From positions 1 through 64,000 of the forward strand of contig CALSLK010000031.1 in assembly GCA_943787175.1 (NCBI GenBank): DNA of 64,000 nt, given 5' to 3'. The notes under the pieces are model-generated. The model worked only from the letters and a program-made list of their open reading frames with translations, ran no database searches and had not been told where the DNA came from. The translations under genes and the position numbers were made by a program. Shown here in pieces: positions 57,738-64,000 of the stretch. The stretch comes from an uncultured Alphaproteobacteria bacterium. Its GTDB lineage: Bacteria; Pseudomonadota; Alphaproteobacteria; SP197. The number at the start of each line of letters is the position of its first letter. The stretch's first letter is position 1.

Positions 57738-59267
57738 ATGTCACTCCTCATCGCTTCCCAACTGACGGTTTCCCACGGTGTTGCACCTCTGGTGCGCGAT
57801 GCCGGGTTCACCGTGGGTGAGAACGATCGCATCGGTCTTGTCGGTGCCAACGGCAGTGGCAAATCGACCCTGCTGGCCGCACTGGCCGGGCGCCTGGAAC
57901 TTGATGCTGGAGATCTTGCTCTGCGCCGTGGCCTGACCATGGGTATGTCCGAACAGGAAGTGCCAACGGAACTGCTCGAACTGACCCTGCGCGATGCCCT
58001 GCTGGAAGCTCTGCCTGAGACCGAACGGGACAACGAATCCTGGAAGGTCGATGTCGTCCTGAACTCGCTTGCCTTCCCTTATGAGTTTCACGAACGTCCC
58101 GTCGGCAAACTCTCTGGTGGCTGGCAGCGTCTGGCGCTGATTGCCCGTGCGCGCCTTCCTGAACCCGATCTTCTGTTGCTCGATGAACCGACCAATCATC
58201 TCGACCTTGCCAAGATTCTCCATCTGGAGCGCTGGCTCGAGGACGAGGTGCGCGGACCGCTCATCATGGTCAGCCATGACCGTGAGGTGCTGGACCGTTG
58301 CACCAACCGCACCATGTTTCTGCGCGATGCCGTGTTGTTTGACTTTCCCGGCAACTACACCCGCGCGCGCCAGCTTCTGCTCGAGCATGATCTGGCCGCT
58401 GCTCGTGCACGCGAAGCCGAGGAGGCCGAGATCAAGCGCCTTGACCGCAGCGCCAAGCGTCTCGCCCTGTGGGGCAGGCAATGGGACAACGAAAAGTTCT
58501 CCAAACGCGCGCGCAGCATCGAGCGGCGCATCGAAAAGAAAAAGGGTGAGGTGACCTATGTCGCGCCCGAGGACCGGCGTCGCCTGGAACTGCGCGAACG
58601 CGAAGCCCAGGCCAACATTCTGATGCGCTGCAACAATTGTGCTATCGCCACGCCTGATGGCACCCCGCTCATCAACATCGAGCGCCTGACCCTGGCGCGC
58701 GGCGACCGTGCGGTCATTCTGGGTGCCAACGGCTCGGGCAAATCGACCTTCCTGCGCCGCCTGATGTCGGAATATGAAAATCACGGCGACCGCATTGCCG
58801 AGAAGGCCGAGGTCTATTTCAACCCTCAGGTTCTGGCCGGCTATTTCGACCAGGACCTTTCGCGCTTGCCCGACGATCAGCCGATGTTCCGCTTCTTCGC
58901 CAGCCAGTTCCCAGTGCCCGATCTGCGCGTGCGCTCGGAACTGATCAACGCTGGTTTCCCCCATGTCGAACAGACCCGCAAGATCGGGACGTTGTCGGGC
59001 GGTGAACGCGCTCGTCTGCTGTTCCTGTTGCTGAAGTTCGAGGAGCCCAATCTGCTGATCCTCGATGAGCCGACCAATCACCTCGATGTTGATGGCCGCG
59101 AGCGTCTGGAAGACGAAGTCCTCACGCGCGAACTCACCTGCATCATGGTCAGCCATGACCGTCGTTTCGTCGACGGCATTGCCAACCGCTTTTTCGTCAT
59201 CCAGCGCGGGAGGCTGATCGAAACCACCTCTGCCGACCCGTTCTACGACTCTCTGCTGGACGATTGA
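57738..59267 (+). CDS. ABC-F family ATPase (translation-type, Uup/EttA-like)
   Basis: A 509-residue soluble protein with two ABC domains and no membrane segments. Both domains have GANGSGKST (Walker A), LSGGWQRLALIARAR and LSGGERARLLFLLL signatures, and LLDEPTNHLD (Walker B). Between them lies a charged linker (RAREAEEAEIKRLDRSAKR, RRIEKKKGEV). ABC-F proteins act on the ribosome, relieving stalls or giving antibiotic protection; others are of unknown function. No transporter partner is adjacent. The exact subfamily is not certain. Confidence 0.93.
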   Translation: MSLLIASQLTVSHGVAPLVRDAGFTVGENDRIGLVGANGSGKSTLLAALAGRLELDAGDLALRRGLTMGMSEQEVPTELLELTLRDALLEALPETERDNESWKVDVVLNSLAFPYEFHERPVGKLSGGWQRLALIARARLPEPDLLLLDEPTNHLDLAKILHLERWLEDEVRGPLIMVSHDREVLDRCTNRTMFLRDAVLFDFPGNYTRARQLLLEHDLAAARAREAEEAEIKRLDRSAKRLALWGRQWDNEKFSKRARSIERRIEKKKGEVTYVAPEDRRRLELREREAQANILMRCNNCAIATPDGTPLINIERLTLARGDRAVILGANGSGKSTFLRRLMSEYENHGDRIAEKAEVYFNPQVLAGYFDQDLSRLPDDQPMFRFFASQFPVPDLRVRSELINAGFPHVEQTRKIGTLSGGERARLLFLLLKFEEPNLLILDEPTNHLDVDGRERLEDEVLTRELTCIMVSHDRRFVDGIANRFFVIQRGRLIETTSADPFYDSLLDD

Positions 59268-59333
59268 GCGGCTAAATCGAGTTTGATCCCGAGCCTTCGC
59301 TGGGGATCGCACTAAGGGAATACCCAGCCGCCG

Positions 59334-59452
59334 TGTCATCCCGGCCGACCAATGGGAGAGCCGGGATCTCGTCATGACGGGTTTCTTATGCAGCGTGCGG
59401 GCCGAGATCCCGGCTCTGCACCGCGCGAAGCGCGGCTTGGCCGGGATGACAC
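59334..59452. repeat. TGTCATCCCGG palindromic element, copy 4 (119 bp, spacer inverted)
   Basis: Outer arms TGTCATCCCGGCC and GGCCGGGATGACAC, inner arms GAGAGCCGGGATCTCG and CCGAGATCCCGGCTCT. The central spacer is the reverse complement of that in copies 1 and 3 (CGTCATGACGGGTTTC...GCGTGCGGGCC), so this copy is inserted in the opposite orientation. An extra GCGCGAAGCGCGGC hairpin sits near its end. It lies between convergent ABC-F and EamA genes. Confidence 0.88.
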
Positions 59453-59470
59453 AGATTTTGTGGGACGCCT

Positions 59471-60409
59471 TCAGATCTTCGGCTGATCGTCTGCCCTGGC
59501 TTCCTCGCGCTGCAACTTCGCCTCACGCAGCAGAATGTAGATGCCACTGGCAATCAGGATTGCGGCACCGCCGACCACGGTCCAGCTCGGCAGGTCGCCC
59601 CAGACGATAAAGCCCAGCAGGGTCGCCCAGATCATCGCGGTGTAATCGAACGGTGCCAGAACCTGAGGCGGTGCCAGCGTGCAGGCCGTCACGGCAATCA
59701 GTTGGGCCACCAGCACGATCAGGCCGCAGCCAAACATCAGGCCGATATCGGTCCAGGTCGGCATCACCCAATAGAACGGTGCAAAGGCCGGCATGGTGAT
59801 GACGTAAAGCGCGTTCAGCCAGAACACGATGACGACCGTGTTGTCGGTTTTGGTCACCATACGCGTCACGATGATGGCAAGCGCATAACCCAGGGCAGAG
59901 AGCAGGGCCCACAGGGCGGCCATCTCGAAAATGCCGGTTGATGGGTTGGCGATTACCAGCACCCCGACAAAGCCGATCAGGATTGCGCTCCAGCGCCTCA
60001 CACCGACCTTCTCGCCCAGCAGCGGAACGCTGAGCGCGGTCATGAAAAGCGGGGCCGCAAAACTGACCGCCGTTGCATCGGCCAGGGGAATGGCGCGCAC
60101 GGCCTGGATGAACGAAGCCAGCGCCACCGTAAAGCAGGCAAAGCGGATCAGGTGCAGGCGGAACTTGGCCGTGCGGAAGGGTGCGGCAAGTCCGTCCCCG
60201 CGCTTCAACAGGATCATGGTGCCGACCACCACCACGGCCGAGCGGGCAAACAGGATTTCAGAGAAATGATAATCGTCGGCAAGCCATTTCAGGATCGCAG
60301 ATTGCGAGACAAACAGCAGAGCTGCGATTAGCCAAAGGCCGATGGCGGTGACTGGCGCATGTCGGTGGCGCGAAGCCAGGGGCTCCAGCAGGGGTGGTGT
60401 AACCGTCAC
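59471..60409 (-). CDS. EamA/DMT-family transporter
   Basis: A 312-residue ten-helix inner-membrane exporter. Start is GTG at 60409, overlapping the upstream stop (GTGA). Two EamA repeats are seen: the first ends ADATAVSFAAPLFMTALSVPLLGEKVGVRRWSAILIGFVGV, the second ends PFDYTAMIWATLLGFIVWGDLPSW...GAAILIASGIYIL. The cytoplasmic tail is acidic (REEARADDQPKI). Substrate unknown. Co-transcribed with the small gene upstream. Confidence 0.92.
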   Translation of the reverse strand: MTVTPPLLEPLASRHRHAPVTAIGLWLIAALLFVSQSAILKWLADDYHFSEILFARSAVVVVGTMILLKRGDGLAAPFRTAKFRLHLIRFACFTVALASFIQAVRAIPLADATAVSFAAPLFMTALSVPLLGEKVGVRRWSAILIGFVGVLVIANPSTGIFEMAALWALLSALGYALAIIVTRMVTKTDNTVVIVFWLNALYVITMPAFAPFYWVMPTWTDIGLMFGCGLIVLVAQLIAVTACTLAPPQVLAPFDYTAMIWATLLGFIVWGDLPSWTVVGGAAILIASGIYILLREAKLQREEARADDQPKI

Positions 60410-60651
60410 GCCCCGCTGCGGGAATCGAAATAGGCGTGCAGCAGGCGACGGTACTCATCGCCGACATTGTCGAGCTCCTCGTGGGAGCCTTCGTTTGTGG
60501 CAGCCGCAAAGGCGGTGAAGTTGGCCGCTGCATGGGTCATGGCAAGACCGATGGCTTCAGCATCACCGCCGGCCTCGAGCATTTCGTTGGCATAGCCGAC
60601 AAAGCGGTTGGCAAGTTCTGTATGGGTGCTGGCCTGGGTGGATTCGCTCAT
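60406..60651 (-). CDS. Small DUF3144-like protein
   Basis: An 81-residue soluble protein. The pattern LANRFVGYANEM...IGLAMTHAAANFTAFAAAT...YRRLLHAYFDS fits the short DUF3144 family (helical, LAN...Ala-rich helix...YRxML ending), judged by eye. Function unknown. Its stop overlaps the GTG of the following exporter gene, so they are translationally coupled. Confidence 0.7.
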   Translation of the reverse strand: MSESTQASTHTELANRFVGYANEMLEAGGDAEAIGLAMTHAAANFTAFAAATNEGSHEELDNVGDEYRRLLHAYFDSRSGA

Positions 60652-60821
60652 GGTTTTGCTCTTGGTTTCGTTGCGGTCTCAAGATTGCGCATACGCGCAG
60701 GTTCCGGGGCCGTGATAGTCGATTTTGCCTTCTGCGACCACAACGACCGTCATTGGGACTGGCGGTTCCCTGTCTGCCCATGTCACATTTGCCTCCCGCT
60801 CCACGACACCGGTTTCCCGCC

Positions 60822-62561
60822 ATGACCGCTTTTTTCGCGCAAGTCGCCGATATCCGCTTCTCACTCGAGGCCCAGGCCGGTTACGACGATCTGGCCACCC
60901 TTTGGGGTGAAGACACCGCTGATGCCGATCTTGTTGAAGCGATGCTGACCGAGGCTGGCCGTCTGGCCAACGAGGTCTATGCGCCGCTCAACCATGCCGG
61001 CGATCTGGCAGGTTCGGTTCTTGAAAACGGTGTGGTGCGCCTGCCTGAAGGCTTCACGGAAGCCTACAGATCCATGGCCGCGGGCGGCTGGGTGGGTCTT
61101 TCCTTTCCCGAAGAACTAGGTGGTCAGGGCCTGCCCTGGTCCCTTTCGCTGGCGGTCTCGGAGATCTTTGAAGCCTCCAGCCTGTCGCTTTCCCTTGTCA
61201 CGCTGCTGTCCAAGGGTGCGATCGAGGCGATCCTTCATCATGGGACCCAGGAGCAGAAGCAGACCTACCTGCCCAACATGATCGCGGGCACGTGGTCTGG
61301 CACCATGAACCTCACCGAACCTCAGGCCGGCACCGACCTTGCGCGCCTTAAATCCCGTGCCGAGCGTGCCGATGACGGCAGCTATCGCATCACCGGCCAG
61401 AAGATCTTCATCACCTATGGCGAACACGAGATGACCGAAAACATCGTCCATCTCGTTCTCGCACGCCTGCCCGATGCCCCTCTGGGTGTGAAGGGCATCT
61501 CGCTCTTCATCGTGCCGAAATACCTGCCCCGTGCCGACGGCACGCCGGGCGAACGCAACGATCTGCGCGTCGTCTCGCTGGAAAAGAAGCTGGGCATCAA
61601 GGCAAGCCCCACCTGCGTCATGGCCTATGGCGATAACGGCGGTGCCACCGGCTTCCTGGTGGGCGAGGAACACAAGGGCCTTTCCTGCATGTTCACCATG
61701 ATGAACAACGCGCGCATCTCCGTTGGTCTGCAGGGTCTGGCCATTGGCGAACGCGCGCTTCAGGGCGCCCGTGCCTATGCCGCCGATCGTGTTCAGGGCC
61801 AGCGCGGTGGTCAGGATGTCACCATCGACCAGCACCCCGATGTCGCCCGCACATTGGCCTGGATGACTGCGCGCACCGAAGCCGCCCGTGGCCTGGTCTA
61901 TTGGACCGCCGGTTGTTTCGACCGTTCCGTGGGCGAAGCCGACAAGGAAAAGGCCGCTTACAACCGCGCCCTGTTTGATCTCATGACCCCTGTCGTGAAG
62001 TCCTGGGCAACCGATGGCGGCGTACAGGTTGCCTCCGAAGGCGTGCAGCTCCACGGCGGCATGGGGTTCATCGAGGAAACCGGCGCGGCCCAGCATTACC
62101 GCGACGCCCGCATCCTGCCCATCTATGAGGGCACCAATGGCGTCCAGGCCATCGACCTCGTCGGCCGCAAGATCAGCAAGGATGGTGGCGTCGTGGCACG
62201 TGAACTCTTCAAGCTGATCGATGCCGACATCGCCCATGCCCGCGAATCCGGCGACACAGCCCTGGCCGATGCCGTCGCCGCAGGCCTGGAACACCTCACG
62301 GCGGCCACCGATTGGGTCGTCGCCACCATGGCCGAAAACCCCGACCGCGTTTTGGCACAGGCCACGACCTTCCAGAAACTCTTCGGCACCGTCACCGGCG
62401 CATGGCAGATGCTGCGCCAGGCCTCAGGTGCAAAAGCCAGACTGGACAGCGGGGAGGGCGATGCCACCTGGCTCGAAGCCAAACGCACCAGTGCCGATTT
62501 CTACATGCGCCAGGAACTGCCGCTGGCAGCCGCCATGGCTGCGATTGTCGTGGGTGGTTAA
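60822..62561 (+). CDS. Large acyl-CoA dehydrogenase (DmdC-like group)
   Basis: A 579-residue FAD enzyme, about 200 residues longer than standard acyl-CoA dehydrogenases. Start ATG 60822 gives FFAQVADIRFSLEAQAGYDDLA, the N terminus typical of the group that includes 3-methylmercaptopropionyl-CoA dehydrogenase (DmdC). Core motifs: TMNLTEPQAGTDLARLKSRA, KIFITYGEHEMTENIVHLVLAR, MMNNARISVGLQGLAIGERA, GVQLHGGMGFIEETGAAQHYRDARILPIYEGTNGVQAIDL, which contains the catalytic Glu region. With two DmdA-like proteins and a crotonase in the window, DMSP catabolism is possible, but long-chain or other acyl-CoAs fit equally. Confidence 0.93.
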   Translation: MTAFFAQVADIRFSLEAQAGYDDLATLWGEDTADADLVEAMLTEAGRLANEVYAPLNHAGDLAGSVLENGVVRLPEGFTEAYRSMAAGGWVGLSFPEELGGQGLPWSLSLAVSEIFEASSLSLSLVTLLSKGAIEAILHHGTQEQKQTYLPNMIAGTWSGTMNLTEPQAGTDLARLKSRAERADDGSYRITGQKIFITYGEHEMTENIVHLVLARLPDAPLGVKGISLFIVPKYLPRADGTPGERNDLRVVSLEKKLGIKASPTCVMAYGDNGGATGFLVGEEHKGLSCMFTMMNNARISVGLQGLAIGERALQGARAYAADRVQGQRGGQDVTIDQHPDVARTLAWMTARTEAARGLVYWTAGCFDRSVGEADKEKAAYNRALFDLMTPVVKSWATDGGVQVASEGVQLHGGMGFIEETGAAQHYRDARILPIYEGTNGVQAIDLVGRKISKDGGVVARELFKLIDADIAHARESGDTALADAVAAGLEHLTAATDWVVATMAENPDRVLAQATTFQKLFGTVTGAWQMLRQASGAKARLDSGEGDATWLEAKRTSADFYMRQELPLAAAMAAIVVGG

Positions 62562-62600
62562 CGCGGCGTCGTCGGCCATCCTTAAATCCTGGTGTAACTT

Positions 62601-63566
62601 TCAGGCTCGCAACAGGCTGCCTGTGACGCCATCCCAGCGCCAAACTGCGCCGGGCATTGCCAGCTGCAGGCCGCCATGATGGCGATTGATACCGTTCTGG
62701 GTGAGCCAGTCTGCCGTACCATCCAGCAGGCGTTTCCCAAGAGGTGTCAGGGCAACCGGCGACTGCCAGGTCACGACCGGCGTGATCGCGGGCTCACTTG
62801 CCCGCGCCAGCTCCGCCACAATCGGCCAGTACATGAGGTCACCCAGAAAGGGTTGCGGCTCGAGCTGATTGACCAGAGCACCAAAACACTTGCCCGGTGT
62901 CGGGGCGCCCTCGCTGATCGCCTGCAGGGTCAGCCGTTGCGTCAGCGATAGCCCGTCGCGCGTCCAGGGCAGGTCCTGCAGGTGGCGTCTCAGCGCAGCC
63001 GCCAGATAGGGCAGGGCAAGATCGTTTCGCTCCGACATCGTCCCAAGGCCGGTCGGATTCCCGGACCGGAAGGCGCGCCAGGCTGCAACGCCCAGTTGCC
63101 GCTGTGCCGGCGTGACGGGCCTCTCGCTTCCCCACAGCGTGGCAAGCTGGTCGGGAGAAAGCTGACCCAATCCGTTGAACCGTGCGATGCCGGGGAAACG
63201 ATCCAGCGTGATCATGTAAAGACGGTCGTGCAGCTCCGGGTGCTGTTCGAAGTGATCGAGCAGGCGGATCAGAACCGCTTGGTCATAGATGTCATGTTCA
63301 AACCACAGAACGATACGTTCATAACTCTCGGCGTCGGCCAGTCCCGCCTCTGCAGCATCAAGCTTGGTGTTGGTCTCACCGGTATCCTCACCCAGTTCGC
63401 CCACCAGGTAATCCAGGTGCGCCTGTCGGAAGATGTGCGGGTCATCGGTTGCGGGCGTCGCGCCCCGGCAGACCGGATCGGCATATTCCAGGAAGTCGCC
63501 TTCAATGCCGGCCGCCTTCAGGCTGCCACGCAGGTCACTGCCGCAACGGATGTGCAGCAGGCGCAT
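62601..63566 (-). CDS. DUF1835 domain protein
   Basis: A 321-residue soluble protein. The N terminus LLHIRCGSDLRGSLKAAGIEGDFLEYADPVCRG and the following YERIVLWFEHDIYDQAVLIRLLDHF match the DUF1835 pattern (a His/Asp-containing N-terminal domain, often beside DUF3658). A winged-helix-like C-terminal part (TPGKCFGALVNQL, VALTPLGKRLLDG) suggests interaction with nucleic acid or partner. Function unknown. Its ATG shares bases with the upstream stop (TAATG), so it is coupled to the small membrane gene. Confidence 0.85.
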   Translation of the reverse strand: MRLLHIRCGSDLRGSLKAAGIEGDFLEYADPVCRGATPATDDPHIFRQAHLDYLVGELGEDTGETNTKLDAAEAGLADAESYERIVLWFEHDIYDQAVLIRLLDHFEQHPELHDRLYMITLDRFPGIARFNGLGQLSPDQLATLWGSERPVTPAQRQLGVAAWRAFRSGNPTGLGTMSERNDLALPYLAAALRRHLQDLPWTRDGLSLTQRLTLQAISEGAPTPGKCFGALVNQLEPQPFLGDLMYWPIVAELARASEPAITPVVTWQSPVALTPLGKRLLDGTADWLTQNGINRHHGGLQLAMPGAVWRWDGVTGSLLRA

Positions 63567-63781
63567 TACGCCAGGAAGCCGCAGACTGCACCGATCGCCA
63601 TCAGCGCCGCTCCCAGCAGAGTGAAGCGCACCATGCTCATCTGAAAGCCTGGGTCTGCGCTGTCGGCATGGTCAGCCTGGAACTGGGTGAACGGGGTGTT
63701 GAAGAGGTTGCCCATCGACAAAATGCCGAATCCTATGAGCAGAATTCCAAGTGTCAGGAAGACGACTGCTGCGATGCCCAT
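63566..63781 (-). CDS. Small two-helix membrane protein
   Basis: A 71-residue protein with two hydrophobic helices, AAVVFLTLGILLIGFGIL near the N terminus and RFTLLGAALMAIGAVCGFL at the C terminus, joined by an acidic loop (FQADHADSADPG). No family recognised. It is overlapped by the DUF1835 gene start and lies 87 bp downstream of an alpha/beta hydrolase gene in the same direction. Confidence 0.7.
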   Translation of the reverse strand: MGIAAVVFLTLGILLIGFGILSMGNLFNTPFTQFQADHADSADPGFQMSMVRFTLLGAALMAIGAVCGFLA

Positions 63782-63868
63782 GGTCTGGTACCCTTCAATG
63801 CGTCAGCAAGGATAGCAGACTTGAGACAGCAAAGGCGGCTCTGATCGGGTGCGCGCCCGACAGGCGCA

Positions 63869-64000
63869 TTACTTCAGCGCTGCGATCATCGCATCCAGCG
63901 TTTCGTTGGGTTGTTCCGACATCATCATGTGCCCGCAACCCTTCAGCACGATCATGCGTGCATCGGGCAGGGCTGCCATCAGGTCCCGCGCCCGCTTGGG
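63869..64000 (-). CDS. Alpha/beta hydrolase, C-terminal end (partial)
   Basis: The last 43 codons of a gene entering from the right edge. The reading DLMAALPDARMIVLKGCGHMMMSEQPNETLDAMIAALK matches the end of alpha/beta hydrolases: strand 8, the catalytic His in GCGHMMM, and the final helix. Too little is present to name a substrate. It is read in the same direction as the small membrane protein. Confidence 0.7.
   Translation of the reverse strand, partial: PKRARDLMAALPDARMIVLKGCGHMMMSEQPNETLDAMIAALK

Noticed and set aside
57741..59375. 544-codon open frame antisense to the ABC-F gene
   Set aside because: The plus-strand frame has every ABC motif twice; the long antisense frame is a by-product of GC-rich codon use and has no recognisable domain.

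Overview
The window is a GC-rich, gene-dense bacterial chromosome segment, most likely from an alphaproteobacterium of the Rhodospirillales/marine heterotroph kind. This is inferred from gene content: PotABCD-type importers, many Rieske oxygenases and GcvT-like demethylases, an NADH-dehydrogenase-like/SelD fusion gene, and dispersed TGTCATCCCGG palindromes of the type common in that class. I see no phage, IS element, CRISPR array or replication origin.

Layout. 0-9 kb: an EamA exporter end, two LysR regulators, and two GcvT/DmdA-like folate-dependent demethylases flanking a degenerate SDR and aconitase acnA. 9-15 kb: GFA protein, small DMT protein, a long ureohydrolase (agmatinase/guanidinase type), ATP-grasp, rhodanese, galE, amidase. 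15.3-21.1 kb: one minus-strand unit, potA-like ATPase, periplasmic binding protein, two permeases, then a clear creatinase, with two strong stem-loops inside it. 21-36.6 kb: Sel1-repeat protein, gamma-glutamylcyclotransferase fold protein, five Rieske oxygenase alpha subunits (the last three a tandem array), two amidases and three creatinase-fold (M24) hydrolases that have lost metal ligands. 36.6-44 kb: ribF, a MaoC hydratase and the selenocysteine machinery on the minus strand: selA, selB, tRNA-Sec (UCA anticodon) and the NDH-SelD fusion. 44-55.8 kb: a plus-strand run with an ADP-forming CoA ligase, glycosyltransferase, a sixth Rieske oxygenase, epimerase, amidohydrolase/deaminase, hydantoinase, hydantoin racemase, N-carbamoyl-D-amino-acid hydrolase, an alpha/beta hydrolase and a Tat-exported PotD-like binding protein. 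56-64 kb: yaaA, a CaiD-like crotonase, ABC-F ATPase, EamA exporter, DUF3144-like protein, a large acyl-CoA dehydrogenase, DUF1835 protein, a small membrane protein and an alpha/beta hydrolase end.

How it fits together. The common theme is uptake and breakdown of small methylated nitrogen compounds. Creatine-like compounds would enter through the ABC system and be cut by creatinase to sarcosine and urea. Rieske oxygenases would N-demethylate quaternary amines (betaine, carnitine or stachydrine types), GcvT-like proteins would pass one-carbon units to folate, and hydantoinase/carbamoylase would open cyclic ureides. The pathway assignments are inference; the creatinase, carbamoylase, aconitase, SelA and tRNA-Sec identities are strong.

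Quality warning. Between about 31.8 and 48.9 kb, seven genes (an amidase, an M24 protein, selD, selB, the CoA ligase, the glycosyltransferase, the epimerase) carry one-base indels, mostly at short G or C runs, or one nonsense codon. selB and selD carry many. This is either uncorrected sequencing error or real decay. A notable regularity: every convergent intergenic gap longer than about 45 bp carries an inverted-repeat element.
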